From Brachypterus glaber (Eukaryota; Arthropoda; Insecta; Coleoptera; Kateretidae), in assembly GCA_958510825.1 (NCBI GenBank), contig OY294048.1:24935887-24999886 (forward strand): a DNA stretch of 64,000 nt, read 5' to 3'. The notes beneath the pieces were generated by a model. It saw only the letters and a program-made list of their open reading frames with translations. It was not told the origin of the DNA and made no database searches. The translations under genes were made by a program, and so were the position numbers. Positions within the stretch are counted from its first letter, which is position 1. The number at the start of each line of letters is the position of its first letter. This document shows, piece after piece, positions 11,665 through 24,177 of this stretch.

Positions 11665-12362
11665 GTCTTTGATTTGCTTGGGCCAGCCAGGAAGTCCCTA
11701 GCTTGCCCACAACCGTCGACCGCCCTCCATTGCTCCTTTAGCTTGGTATAAGCCCACTCATCGAGAGCGGTCTTTACCTGCTTCCTTGTAACACCCAATA
11801 TAGGTTCCGGCCCCGTGCAGGCCATCCCTGATCCGAGTCTTGCAAGTTCATCTGCCTTCTCGTTTCCGGGAATTACACTATGACCCGGTACCCATACCAG
11901 TTGAACGTTTTTGGTCCTTGCTAAGTCTTCCAAGGCTTCTGCACACTCCCTGACTAGGAGTGACCTAGTGTTGGGATTGTACAATGCCTTTAGAGCGGCT
12001 TGACTGTCCGAGCAGATGTATATATCGTGCTGCCTTATTTCCCTGCAATTTGCCGCTTCCTGTATGGCATAGACCTCGGCTTGGAAGACAGTGGAAAAGC
12101 GGCAAAGAAAACTCTTTTGCAAGTCCAGATCCTCCACGAAGGATCCTGCCCCAGAGCTTTGGATGCCTTCCATACGCGAGCCGTCTGTATAGCACACCAA
12201 AGCGTTTGGCGCAAATTGTATTTCTTTATTTTCCCATTCCTCCTTTGTCGGAATCCTGAGAGAGAAACTTCTATCGAACTTTAATCGGTCCTCTGCTTCA
12301 ATCACTCTGATACTACTAATTGAGATATCCCTTTCGGAAATATCAGCGATTTTGCCATCATA
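11665..12362 (-). pseudogene. LINE RNase H domain (5' half of the split LINE)
   Basis: The minus strand encodes an RNase H of jockey/I-type LINEs: CYTDGSRMEG (first Asp), FQAEVYAIQEA (Glu), ICSDSQAALKAL (Asp) and VPGHSVIPGNEKADELAR (His and last Asp). All the expected acidic residues are present. The frame continues into EQWRAVDGCGQARDFL and stops just inside the terminus of the 981-11659 element. The element is 5'-truncated, with coding sequence starting near KYDGKIADIS. Upstream residues in the open frame come from the target repeat. With 581-980 it forms a single LINE fragment of about 1.1 kb. Confidence 0.88.
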
Positions 12363-12845
12363 TTTTATGGCAGTACTTTTCAACTTGGGAACCACTGTGC
12401 AAGGGTGCGATATGTTGATATGACGATAGCGTTCTTTTTTATTTTTTTGCTAGAAGGACTTAGTTTTTTATTATTGAAATTAGGTATAATCACGTAAAAT
12501 TAAAAAAAGTCAAATATATTAAAAACAAAAAAATCGAAAAAAGGGCGACGTTAGGGACTCGAGCGACTCTTTAACAACAATGGTAAAAACCCCATGTTGA
12601 TATCTTTACTAATAATCGAGAGTTTCGGATCAAATAAAGCCTTACAAATGCCAAAAATTGCATTTTAACTGTAACTGGGTTAAATTTAAATTCACTCACA
12701 CATACATATTTTTTTGTTCCATAATGGACAAGAAAAACAATTTCTTTTGACATAACCCCCTTTTAAAACTCAATGATTCAACTGCATGCTGGTGTACTAA
12801 GGTGGACTGGTCTGCAGATTAGAGAGCCACTTTGAACAGTTTCAG
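12363..12845. repeat. Dispersed repeat, copy 1 (pairs with 17685-18600)
   Basis: The stretch from ATGGCAGTACTTTTCAA through GGGAACCACTGTG, GGGCGACGTTAGGGACT and GGATCAAATAAAGCCTTAC to CTGCATGCTGGTGTACT is repeated in the same orientation at 17685-18055 plus 18486-18600. It is noncoding. Part of it resembles the palindromic element at 53227-53525. Confidence 0.7.
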
Positions 12846-13079
12846 GGCCCCCACTGAAATTTTTCAGATTTTTTTATGAATTTATGACAATTTTTGGCAT
12901 TTTATGACAGATTTTGGACAAAAAAGCGGAAATCTTACAAAGTCCTTATTCTACAGCAATTATAATTATAATTATCTCTAGCCAGGGTCGGACCGAGCTA
13001 GTCGAAGCCCCGGGGAAACTTTTTTCCCGGGCTCTCTATTTTTCCAAAACATGTACAGGGGACTGAAGTGACGGCCCTC

Positions 13080-13620
13080 CTAAAAATGGTCGTCAGTTCT
13101 TTATTAACTAAGTTTTTACGAACTGTTAAATTAACAGTTCACTGAGTGTTAATTTCTGACCGAAGAAAGACCAACCGCCGCAGGCGAAAAATTTAACAAT
13201 TTTAAAACAGTGTTGCAATTCAAAATTTCATAAAAATGCAAGAAAGCTCTACATCCTCAGGTGATTTTTATTTTAATTTAACTACAAACTCGAGTTAAAA
13301 AAAAGTGACGTCTAAAAAAAATGGTCGTCAGGTCTTCACTAACTAAGTTAAGGTCGCAGGCGAATTTTTGTAAGAACTTTCTTCATTTCTGACGTTTTTT
13401 TATTTTATTAACTCAAGAAAGCCCTAGCGCCGCAGGCGAAAATTTTAAAATTTTATGGTATTTTTTAATTTTAAAACAGTGTTGCAATTCAAAGTTTCAT
13501 AAAAATGCAAGAAAGCTCCAGCACTTAAGGCGATTATTTTTTTAATTTAACGTTAAGTTTTACAAACTTGAAAAGTGACCACAAAAAGAAATGGTCGTCA
13601 GCCCTCCATCAACTAAGTTA
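13080..13620. repeat. Tandem repeat, about 245-bp unit, 2+ copies
   Basis: The blocks ATGGTCGTCAG, CGCCGCAGGCGAAAA and CAGTGTTGCAATTCAAA recur in order at about 13085, 13320 and 13590. The GC-rich GCCGCAGGCGAA motif stands out from the AT-rich background. A related CGCCTGCGGCGC motif occurs at 36990. No gene is seen here. Confidence 0.7.
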
Positions 13621-14329
13621 GCGCAATTTAATACTGTAAAAAAATGTTAAAAGCCTCGTTAAAAGCCACAGTGTTAAAATCAAAAAGTACTTCTTTTCAG
13701 GTAAAAAAAGTTTAAATTTATAACTACAAAAAATAATTTTTGTATGGAACATGTTAATTTGATCATAAGAATAAGTTTTTTCATAATGGGCGCAAACTTT
13801 ACGCATTCTTGCGCACTCTGGTCCGCAAAAACCAAAGGACTCGACACAGATTAAATTAAATACTATTAAAAAGTTTAGTACTAAATTGAATTAAAAGAAT
13901 GTTTCCTTTTCGGATTTCGGGTTTAAGGCCAAAAACAAAAAAAATCTAAATGATGAATTCAAAATGGCTGCCAATAAATTTCAAAATTTAACCGAGTTAC
14001 TTAAAAATTTGTATAAGGGGACAAAAAAATATTTTTTATGTAGAAACTAAAAATTCAAAATGGCGGATTTAAAATGGTGATCGATAAATTAAAAATAAAA
14101 GGGTCCTAGCCGTAGCGTAAAAATGCATAGAGCATTTTTTGTAGAAAATTTTATAAGCTTTCTTTTGGTGTGAAGTATTTTTTTTTTCAGGTTAAGTGGT
14201 AAGCGACTTATTGCAAAAAAATAAAAATACAAATTTTCCACGTATACGGACATTTAAAGTAGCGACTCAAAAAAAAATAGATGTTCATTTTTCTAAAAAA
14301 TTTATCAAAACATTGGATCACAAAGGCCA

Positions 14330-14720
14330 ATTGTTTAAGACCAAAAGATAATAATTTTAAAATTCCATAGTCTGAAAATTAGAAAAAAAACTGTAACCAC
14401 GGTGATGGACATTTAAAAAGGTACGCTCCATTTTTATTCGAAGATTCCTTCCCAATAAAAAAAATGGGGTTATTAAAAGAAAAGTAACCTTATCATTTAA
14501 GTACTTTATAAATGGGGTTTATTTAAGACCAAAAGATAATAATTTTAAAATTCCATAGTCTGAAAATTAGAAAAAAAATGTAAGCACGGTGATGGACATT
14601 TAAAAAGGTACGCTCGTTTTTTTTTCGAAAATTCCTCCCCAATAAAAAAAGTGGGGTTATGAAAAGAAAAGTAACATTAAAATTTAAGTACTTTATAAAT
14701 AAGGTTTATTTGGGCATAAT
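14330..14720. repeat. Tandem duplication, about 195-bp unit
   Basis: AAGACCAAAAGATAATAATT, GTGATGGACATTTAAAAAGG and ACTTTATAAAT.GGTTTATT recur in order at about 14338 and 14527. The two units are close to identical. It is noncoding. Confidence 0.8.
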
Positions 14721-17095
14721 TACATAGGTTATAAAACGTTTCATTGTAATGTAATAAACGACTACGTTTTGCCACGTAGATGGACATCAATTTTTTGGGA
14801 CAAACTTATTATTGATACCAACTTTTTTTGTTGGATCTCAAAAACTTTGCTTAGTTTATAAAATCAGAGATGTAGTCTCTGATAAAATAATAATACTATC
14901 AAGTGTCTTTTAAAATATAATTAGAAAGAAGTAAATATAATGTAAATAAATATTTATATAAATGTATATAAATGTTGATGGGAGAAACAAAATTTCGATA
15001 AAAATTACTATTAAAGAAAAATTTTTCTCTCAACATAAAATATTTATTACACTGTATTTTAAGTTACATCGGCACTTAGTGCTACTAAGAGTGCCGATGT
15101 ATTGAAATCTTCGCCGAAAAGTCAAATTATTTGACCACGTTTTTTTCACATTTCTCGACGTTTTAGACCATTCTGAGTCGAAATCAGTAAAACATATTTT
15201 TGCGTCTGTCTGTCTGTCTGGGTGTAAACTCTAACTCCATTTCTATATGAGATATCGACTTGCGGTTTTTTGCGTATTGTTTCTTATCGTATTTCGAAGA
15301 GCTGATTAGATTTTGGGGGTAAACGATTGGGTGTAAGGGGGTAAAAATCGGGTAAAACTCCTATTTTTAGCGTTTTTTGTTTATAATTAAGGCAATTATT
15401 ATTGTATTTGGTTAATTTATCACTTATATAAAAGATAATTTTAAATTGGTCAAAAAATGTTATAAACAACGTTTTCCTAAAACGCATTGTTTTCGAGATA
15501 TTGGCGTTTAAAGCAGTAAAAGTTTTTTTTAGCATATTTATAACCCGATTTCAAAAAATTATATTTTAAATAAAAGCTCTTTTTAAGCCCTATAAAAAAT
15601 GTTATATACAGTTTTTTGCTAGAATATAATGTTTTAAAGATACAGAATTTAAAATCAAACAAAACACCTAGTTTGAAATTTGCAAACTAGATGGCTCTAG
15701 TGTACAATAGTGCCGATGTTTTGACAGGGTGCTTGCAACGTTTCATCTAGTTTTCAAATAAAACCATTTGAGTAGTACTAGAATATGTAAGATTCTTAAA
15801 AAAAAATTGAATAATTTTTTTTTAGCGTGGGGACAAGAAAGTAGTAAAAATTTGATTTTGACCCATAAACTAAAATTAACTGTCGACGTCGGTACTCCTC
15901 GAACCCGGGTCCCGGGGAAGCTTCCCTCTAAATTCGGCCCTGCCTCTAAAATTTTTCTTTAGATATAACCCTTTTAAAAATAGGTTATTTTCCCATTTGC
16001 CCCAACCCGATTTTTAACAAAAAGAATTCTAACCGAGAACTTCAGAAAGGAAGGCTATGTACCAAATTTGAACTCTTTACCTCAAAGCATTTTTGAGTTA
16101 TCGTGCCCACAAGAATTACCGGACAGACCACCACCCCGAGGGGTGGTAGTGTTGAACCAGAAACAGTTTCAGCGACCTCAGAAACCTCTATATGCCAGTT
16201 TTTACGAAAATACTGTAATCGTTTGAAAATTATTACACCTTCCCCGCAAAGGTGAAGTTAAAACAAATTCAACTCAAACAAACCTTTTATACCAATTTTT
16301 ACGAAAACATTGAAAAATGATTGACCCCCACGGGATGAAGTAAGAAAATATTTATTCCAGAGCTTAGTTCAGAAACCTAAAAAAACCCTGTATAGCAATG
16401 TTCACTAAAACATATTGTAAATATTTAAAAATAATTACGCCCTGTCCGCCGGGGGTGTAGAAAAAAATGTTTGAACAGATACAGTTTGAGCGACCTCAAA
16501 AATCCCCAATCATTTTATGACATTTTATGATTTTATGACAAGTGGGAGGCCTGCAGTTTACTATTACAACTACTACTATAAAGATTTGAATGTATATCAC
16601 CCTGTAAATTTTGAAACATTGTATCTGCAAAAAAATTATTTTTGGTTTCTTGTAGGTACTAATCAACTGTACATGATGCCATGCGAACTTCCCCTATAAA
16701 TATTCAATAGCGTTATTGTTGGGCTGCCGTTCTATTTTTATCTTATCTATGGATGACTGGTAACTGTTATACACGGTGGTTTTTTGCAAATTTTAACTTT
16801 TTGTTTCCGACCCCTAATTTTTTTCATAAATTGATTAAACACACCATAAGAAGCAATTTAGGCAAATATAAAAGAATCGACCGGATCGTTTTTTTTACGT
16901 TTTTTCTAATTTATTGTCCTGTTCATAGGACGTGCATGTAGAGCAGTAAATAGAATTACATATTTTATATATAGTAGTCAAATTATTAATTATAGTCACT
17001 ACATTACAAAAAGCCGTATCTCCAACGCCAAAGGTCGTATATATTTTTTCTAATGAATTATTGTTTTAGGGTAAAGTCGAGCGAAATTCCATTTT

Positions 17096-17340
17096 TTTTT
17101 TATTTTTTTTTTGAAAATTGAATTCAAAAAAAAATTTTCAAAATTTTTTTCTAAAAATAAAATTTTTCCATTTTTTTTTATTAAATTTTCTTTTCGCGAA
17201 AAAAAGAAAAATAAAAAAAAATTTAAAAAAATTACAAAAAAAAATGAAAAATTTATTTATTTTTTTTGAATTTTTTTTAAATTTTTTTTTTTTAATTATT
17301 TTAAGTATTTGGGAAATACAATATACTATTAACTGTAAAT
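17096..17340. repeat. A/T low-complexity stretch
   Basis: Almost only A and T runs. Both strands give open frames of Lys/Phe/Asn, which are artefacts of composition. A similar, shorter stretch lies at 28440-28520. Confidence 0.9.
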
Positions 17341-17629
17341 AATATATAATGATGCATAGCATTACATACCTTCACGGCTTGTTTTATTTTATCATCTTTG
17401 TTTTTTGGCCCATTATTAGGCAAAATAACAAATTTCATGAAAATCGGTCAAAAAAGTTCAAAAATGTCCGTCATATTGGATACGCCATTTTGATTTTGTG
17501 ACATTTAATATCATTATTGCATTTAATGGCACTAACGTACTCTTTGTACTAATTTTCGTAAATTCTGTAAAAAAATCAAAAAAAATCGCCGCCATCTTGG
17601 ATCCGCCATTTTGAATTTAGAAGTTTTAA

Positions 17630-18600
17630 GGTCGAAATCGGTGTCATCAAAAACTAAAGAATACATTAGAAAAGTATTTATGGCCGTACTTTTCAATTTG
17701 GGAACCACTGTGCATGGGTGCGATATGTCGATATGACGATATCGTCCTTTTTTTATTTTTGTGCTTGAAGGACTTAGTTTTTTATTATTGAAATTAGGTA
17801 AAATCACGTAAAATTAAAAAAAAGTCAAATATATTAAAAACAAAAAAATCAAAAAAAGGGCGACGTTAGGGACTCAAGCAACTCTTTAACACAACAATGG
17901 TAAAAACCCCATATTGATATATTTATTAATAATCGAGGATTTTCGGATCAAATAAAGCCTTACAAATGCCAAAAATTACATTTTAACTAACTGGGTTAAA
18001 TTCACTCACACATACATTTTTTTTTTCCATAATGGACAAGAAAAACTTTGTACTTTTTTTTATTCGAATGGACCCTGCAAATTAGATACATTTTCGATGT
18101 TGGTTTTCTCGTGAACCGATAATCTGACTTAAATTTATTTTAAAATGTAGGTTATACTTGAACGGCCCCTTACATTTATCTAAAACTCATCTTGAATGAT
18201 TTACCCATATTTTGCTACTTGAACTGACATACAAGATCCAACATCGGTGGTTCTTAGACAAGATTCTACTGAAACAGCTTGACTATTTCTTTTTCTAATT
18301 TTGTTTTTGTCATTGTTATTGGCACTCAAAAATAAATTTATTATTAACCTAAAAATAAGCGGCTACTATAGAAGCTACCAACCCATAAAGGGTTAAAGCA
18401 ATGATTTGCAGATAGACTTTTAACATTGCAACTGTATAAATAAACGACTTTAAATTTAAAAAAAAATGGTTTTCTGCTGTTCTCTTAAAAACAATTTCTT
18501 TTGACATAACCCCCTTTTAAAACTCAATGATTCAACTGCATGCTGGTGTACTCAGAGTGGACTGGTCTGCAGATTAGAAAGCCACTTTGAACAGTTCACC
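17630..18600. repeat. Dispersed repeat, copy 2, with a 430-bp insertion
   Basis: This matches 12363-12845 but is interrupted after GACAAGAAAAAC by 18056-18485, and resumes at AACAATTTCTTTTGACAT. Unlike copy 1, it keeps the uninterrupted junction GTATTTATGGCCGTACTTTTC that was the LINE target in copy 1. Confidence 0.75.
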
Positions 18601-19192
18601 CTTACTACTACAACTACTACTATAAAGATTTGAATGTATATCACCCTGTAATCTAATCTAATGAAATATCGTTATTGTTGGGCTAAATCGTTTATTGAAA
18701 GATTTTTTTAAGTCGGACATTTAGTTTAAAAGTTACAAGGTTTGAAGACATAAAACAGACAGACCGATATTTTTTAACATCCACTTTTTTTCACATTTTC
18801 TCGACGTTTCAAATCCAAAAGTAAAAAAAAAAATTTGAAATTTCGCTTGACTTCACCCTAACATAATAATTCATTAGGAAAAAAATATACGACCTTTGGC
18901 GTTGGAGATACGGCTTTTGGTAATGTAGTACTATATATTGTATATATAATACTATATATAAAATATATATATTTCTCTTCACTGTTCTACAGGCACGTCC
19001 TATAAACCTAGTACAATAAATTAGAAAAAACGTAAAAAAAAAACGATCGATCCGGCCGATTTTTTTATATTTGCCTAAATTTCGTATGGTGTGTTTAATC
19101 AATCAATTTATGAAAAAAAATCAGGGGTCGGAAACAAAAAGTTCAAATTTGCAAAAAAACCACCGTGGTACAGTTGCGATCTTTAAAAAGTA

Positions 19193-20238
19193 GGGGGAGT
19201 GCGGGAGAGTTGAACCGCTTGTTACTGAAAACCATATAAAAACGTTTGTAAGGAAAATAATGATTTATTTATGCTATCATTTACGAGTTAAACTTATTGT
19301 ACACAGATTACGAAGAATATCATTTTAAAAAATGGCGTAAATTTTTTTTTTTAATAAATTATGTATTTTGGTTCAAGTCTCCCACATAGTCGGACCATGT
19401 CCACTAGATAAGGAGACTTGACCATACACTAATAAAATAAATAAAACATTATAAATTATTTTTTATTAGTGCAAGTAAAAAATATATAAAATACAAGTAA
19501 AACACAAACAAAATATAACTATTCTTTGGTATAAAAGGAACAATAAAAAATAGAGTTATTCTAATATATTAACATTCAGGGAAAATGAAATTTTCATGAT
19601 CTTTTTTTGTTAAACCAACACAAATTTCGTGGATATCTCCTACAAGTAATGCATAGTAATGCATATCCAGTTTTTCATCACTTCTGCCTATAAAACAAAA
19701 CCAACTATTAACTTTTTTCCGTTCAGAAACTCTTCAAACAATAATTCGTCTTCCCATGGACTGTCTGAGCTATCGTTATAAACAATTTCTTCTTCCATCT
19801 CTTCCTCAGTATCACTGTCACAAGAATGAACCAGTGGTCAAGTCTCTCTTCGGCTAACGGCACAAGTCTCCCGATAGGTACATTTTAAAGTATTTTTTTT
19901 TTTTAACAAATATCAATAAATTATGTTACATCGATTTAATAGTTTAAAAATATAATAAGTAATGAGAATATACATACAAGAAAATCCAACATACCTTATT
20001 ATTTGATGGAAATACAACAAAAAGTAAAAAATATTAAGATTTCACTTTCAGTGCACGAAAACACGTTCACCTCTTGGCGGACCAAAGCAAACTGGATATC
20101 GACGCGTAGTCACGTGACATTTTTGGGGCGTGCAAAACGCATCTTCTAGACCGACCGTTATTTGTTTGGCGCATAATTTAAATTAAATATTTGAAATGGT
20201 TCAAGTCTCCCATATGGTCAACTCTCCCGAACTCCCCC
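19193..20238 (-). mobile_element. pogo-like TIR element remnant with TA duplication
   Basis: The ends are GGGGGAGTGCGGGAGAGTTGA (left) and the complement of GGGGGAGTTCGGGAGAGTTGA (right), flanked by TA on both sides. Motifs of the form CAAGTCTCCCA and GAGACTTGAC recur several times inside. On the minus strand, 19590-19830 encodes an acidic stretch (DSDTEEEMEEEIVYND) and then, after one frame change, DEKLDMHYYALLVGDI. This resembles the C-terminal tail of pogo/tigger-type transposases. The catalytic domain is gone. Assignment to the pogo group is tentative. Confidence 0.6.
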
Positions 20239-21460
20239 TAAACTTTTTAATTCACTCCATTACCAAATATAATATTTTATGTATTACATACATAATATAA
20301 TGTACATTGTCAATGTATATACAGGGTGGCCCAACGAAAAGTTGACATGGGGATTTTTGGTGATAATAGCGTAGATGTAAAGAAACGATCGGACAGGTCG
20401 ATTTTAATTTGGAGGAGGACACTTGTTTTCTATTTGCAATATAATCACGCTAATCCTAACCCTATCGCGCTAAAATTCGACTTGTACGTCGTTGGAAAGT
20501 CCTTTCAATTCTCTAAACAGTGGTATGCGGCTTTTAATATTTAAGTGAACCGTTTAAAAAAAATATATATTTTTTCTTTCGGAGCTGAACCGGTTTGCTA
20601 TTTACCAGCTACAAACAGTACATAACTGGATTTTTGAAGTTTCAGTTTCTCAATTGATTACAGTTTGTTCATCCAAACTTGGTACAAACAAAAATCAAAT
20701 CTGATCACACTTTGGTCCATAATTTAAATCTAGCTGGACAAAAGTTTGAAACTTTTAGAGTTATTTAGGGCAATGTGGGAAAAAGAATTTAAAAAAATAA
20801 TAAAAATAAAAATATAATTTTAAAATTTTTAGTTTTTCCCACAATAAGCTGTATACACTTGTTCTAGGGTTAATAGACTACAATTACCTGGTATTGCCAA
20901 TTTTTAATCCGAAAGGGTTATAAATTGACAGAATTTCTAAGATAAAGTCATCTTTAAGAAAGGGAGTGTGCAGTACTGTAGTTAATTTTAATTAATCTAG
21001 AAAGAAACGATGGTGCATACAATTGCAGAGAGGGTTGCGATTGTTGCTCTTTATTATGGGAACAATCAATGTTCTAACAGGACTGCTGAACTATTCAATA
21101 AACAACATGAAAGCAATGTCACGATAGTATTTTTCGAGATTGTTTGCAAAATTCCAAGAAACTGGATCTGTAGCTAAAAAAAAACGGCATGTCCAACTGC
21201 CAATAAGAAATGAGGTGACACAATTGGCAATTTTGGGCCATATTGCGCTTTACACGGAAGTTGGCCACTGTATCTGGTGTATCACAAACCAGTATTCAAC
21301 GTATTTTAAAAACTTGTAAATATCTTCCTTATAAAATTAGTCTGACACAAAAACTGAATGAAGATGATTTTAATCGTAGTTTACAATTCTGCGAGATAGT
21401 AAGCGAGCGAGCGAGCGATTGTAAATCAACGTTTTATCTTTAACATCTGTTTTAGTTATA

Positions 21461-21516
21461 AGGTAACGTTCAAGTATTACGCAACGCAAATTTTGATAAT
21501 TTTGGAACGTTCCCTA
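21461..21516. mobile_element. Miniature inverted-repeat element in the mariner gene
   Basis: AGGTAACGTTCAAGTATTAC at the left and GGAACGTTCCCT at the right are inverted ends. The core ACGCAAATTTTGAT.ATTTTGGA matches the elements at 24178 and 30383. It breaks the transposase frame. Confidence 0.65.
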
Positions 21517-21768
21517 AGTGCATAAGAGTATGCTTTTTTTTTAACGGTACTGTTAATCGGCATATTCGTCGTTATTGGTCTGATTCTAATCCCCGAATAT
21601 TTCATGAAGTACATACGCAGCATCCCCAAAAATTGAACGTTTGGGCTGGAATTTTTGGTGATCGTATTGTTAGCCCTTTTTTCTTAAAATGCACTGACAT
21701 TATTGAAAATCACCAAAATTATCTGGAGGATCAGTTGATATTTTAAGACGGCGCTCCTCCGCACTATG

Positions 21769-23368
21769 CACAGTTGTCCCCGAGTATGCTTGGGTTAAAA
21801 AAAATTCGAACCAAAAATTAAGTTTAAATCCTTGTGCCAAATCCAGAAAATTCACGTTTGGCAGAAAATGGTAACTCTTCTTTGAAGAGGATCATTCTTT
21901 ACACCAATGACTAATAAAAAACTCTTCGAGTGTATTTCGTTAGTATTTTTTATTTAGATTCCAAGTATCTTTTCAAAATTAAGCTACCTATTTTTTTTAC
22001 GAAGAAAAACGTACATAAAAAAAAATGGAAAATTGAAATTTAGGGTACTTTTAGGCATTTATTTAATTTTAGTAAATATATTTCTCTGAAGTATGAATTA
22101 AAAAAATATTTTTCTTTAACGCAACAAAAATGCTAATAAGAATTTAATTTATTTACCTTAATTAATTTGGGAACCTTTACAAAAAACTATTGCTTTTGAT
22201 TATATTTTATTTTGTTGAGTAGTGTGAAAATTTCAATATGTACTTCAAGTTTGACTTTTTTCAATTATTTTATAGAATAAGTAAACCAGTGACTATAAAT
22301 CGGTGAGGAACCAACGCACTGCTATACCAAATGCTACAAAACTCTTAAAGAACTTAATAAGGGTGCCAGGACACGAAGGTGTTGAAGGCAATGAGGCCGC
22401 AGACTCTCTTGCAAAAGAAGGAACATGCATTCAATTTACTGGCCCTGACCCTTTCTGTGGCTTTAAGAAAATCCACCTGGTAAAGGCTATCAATAAATGG
22501 GAAACCAAAATCATACCTTGATATTGGAAAGACTAAAACTTAAGACAGGCCAAAATATTTATAAAATATGAACCTGAAAGAACAAGAAAGGTGATCTCAG
22601 CAAGCCGGCTTTTAAATAGCATTCTATTCGTTTAATTTGCAAAAACCACTGTGTCAAATAAAATATGTTAATACATTATTAATATGTTATAACATGTTAA
22701 CATATAAAACATAGTAACTAACGTTAAATTATATTTAATAAATAAAATATTTAATCTAATAGTATTGTTAAATAAAAAACTATGCTGGCTATACATATTT
22801 TAAATCATTAGTTAAAACAAACTTATATAATAAAAACTTAACTTATTGAGCACCACTGCGTTTAAAAAAGGACACTACCCAACAGACCGTTATTTCACCA
22901 GTGAATCTGTAAAAATACTAATTTCTTTTTCAGATTCTTAAGTTCAGAAAAAAATATTTTAAATTGTTATTAGCGTATTTTATTAGTTGAAACCATGAGT
23001 TTTATTTGGGTTTAGTCAAAAGTGCTATTTTTGCTAAAATTAAATAAATAAAAAGGCTTGAAAGTACCCTAAATTTAAATTTTCCATTTTTGTATATACG
23101 TTTTTCTTTGTAACGATAAATTATAGGTTAATTTTATAAATATATTTGGAATCTACATCAAAAGTACTAAAGAAATACACTCAAAAAGTTTTCCATTAGT
23201 CGTTGGTGTAAAGGATTAAACTCTTCAAAGAAGAGTTACCATTTTCAGCCAAAAGCGAAATTTCTGGATTTGGCTGTTGGTGGATCTCCAAACCGATTAC
23301 TACAAGGATTGAACATTACTTTTTGGTTCGAATTTTTTTCAACCCAAGCCTACTCAGGGACAACTGTG
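21769..23368. mobile_element. CACAGTTG-ended foldback in the mariner gene
   Basis: The ends are CACAGTTGTCCCCGAGTA and the complement of CACAGTTGTCCCTGAGTA. The arms of about 500 bp (21769-22290 and 22860-23368) pair closely. The flanks do not show an exact 5-bp duplication (CTATG and CATGC). The loop holds a LINE RNase H fragment. It splits mariner between DGAPPHYA and VRQYLDQHF. Confidence 0.8.
22303..22600 (+). pseudogene. LINE RNase H C-terminal fragment
   Basis: IRVPGHEGVEGNEAADSLAK is the last block of a jockey-type RNase H (catalytic His and Asp), followed by TGPDPFCGFKKIHLVKAINK. A frame change or stop follows, then ARLLNSI-like remnants. It lies in the loop of the 21769-23368 foldback and is a different LINE family from the one at 581-12362. 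Confidence 0.75.
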
Positions 23369-23737
23369 CATGCTTGGCTGTTCGTCAGTATTTGGATCAA
23401 CACTTCCTGGATCAGTAGATTTGGAGGAGATTTATTGTTTTTCGTTATTTTATTAATGTTATTTTTTAATTTCTGTTATTATTTTTTAAAATTTATATAT
23501 TTCTGTAATTTTTACAAATGGAAATATATTTTTTCGAGAAATATGTGTTATTTTATATTATTTTTCAATCCACTGACATGATACATGATACATGATACCC
23601 TAAAAATTTCATTATCAATAAAGCACTTAAAACAACTTAAATTTTAAAAATTTGGTAACCTCAAGGTTCAGTGCTGTAGTACTTGTTTTTTATTCCAACT
23701 GTACCAGTAATCATGTACATTTTTTGCAGATACAATG

Positions 23738-23848
23738 CATGGGCGGATTTAGCATAGAAATACCTTCAAAATTACATTTTTGGCGAAAACGCATTTTTTT
23801 TCCTTATGGATGCCCCCCCCCCCTTAAAGTGAAATAAATCCGCCCCTG
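23738..23848. mobile_element. hAT miniature element, 111 bp
   Basis: The ends are CATGGGCGGATTTA and the complement of CAGGGGCGGATTTA. Flanks ATACAATG (23730-23737) and ATAAAATG (23849-23856) form an 8-bp duplication with one mismatch. A C-run lies near its middle. Confidence 0.8.
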
Positions 23849-23926
23849 ATAAAATGTTTGTTTGGACTTTTGTTTCGTAAACTTACAGGGCAATATAAAA
23901 AATTTAATCCAAATATAATTGAAATT

Positions 23927-24137
23927 ATGGTCTGTTTCATCAAGCAAGAGTAAATTAAAAATCGCACAGTGAATATTTTCAAAACAGATTCGAATACTGG
24001 ATGTGCGAATATACTGCGTAGTTTATTTTATAAAACATAACTATATTCTATACACAAACATATACTATTCAAACCTGTTGTAAAAATATTTACTGTGCGA
24101 TTTTTAATTTACTCTCTTGCTTGATGAAACAGACCAT
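23927..24137. mobile_element. Hairpin miniature element, 211 bp
   Basis: ATGGTCTGTTTCATCAAGCA at the left is mirrored exactly by TGCTTGATGAAACAGACCAT at the right, and pairing extends over about 45 bp to ATCGCACAGT. It is noncoding. Confidence 0.8.
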
Positions 24138-24177
24138 AGTAGTAGAAATATACTGCCCTACTAAGCTAGAAAGCAGT

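Larger units (their letters stand above)
12846..16771. other. Noncoding repeat-rich stretch
   Basis: Apart from the tandem repeats at 13080-13620 and 14330-14720, this holds AT-rich sequence with no gene I can support. The motif CATCGGCACT and its reverse complement occur three times (15068, 15092 and 15710). A TCTGTCTGTCTG run lies at 15208. Degenerate repeats of about 120 bp carry CAGTTT.AGCGACCTCA at 16150-16500. Confidence 0.6.
16772..19167. mobile_element. CACGGTGG-ended foldback element
   Basis: Left end CACGGTGGTTTTTTGCAAA, right end the complementary TTTGCAAAAAAACCACCGTG. The arms are about 330 bp (16772-17095 and 18830-19167) and share TTTCGACCCC..A-like, CATAGGACGTGC-like and CCGTATCTCCAACGCCAAAG segments. 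The loop holds an A/T homopolymer desert (17096-17340) and copy 2 of the dispersed repeat. The flanking 5-mers TTATA and GTACA agree at only three positions, so no firm duplication is claimed. Confidence 0.65.
20326..23420 (+). pseudogene. mariner-family transposase, interrupted and decayed
   Basis: The transposase starts at 21010 (MVHTIAERVAIVALYYGN), followed by a helix-turn-helix region and, after frame changes, LATVSGVSQTSIQRILKT, then YWSDSNPRIFHEVHTQHP, NVWAGIFGDRIV and DGAPPHYA. After the foldback at 21769-23368 it continues as VRQYLDQHF. Order and motifs match the insect mariner group whose transposases carry an N-terminal helix-turn-helix domain. DGAPPH marks the second catalytic Asp. 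A 56-bp miniature element also sits in the gene at 21461. The leader from 20326 begins with ACAGGGTGGCCCAACG. No right terminal repeat is found. Confidence 0.8.

Noticed and set aside
12391..12399. CCACTGTG as the end of another Transib-type element
   Set aside because: The flanking sequence GC..GGGTGCGATATG is shared with the other copy at 17705, so it is internal to a larger repeat.
17118..17362. Lys/Phe-rich open frames on both strands
   Set aside because: Artefacts of A/T homopolymer sequence.
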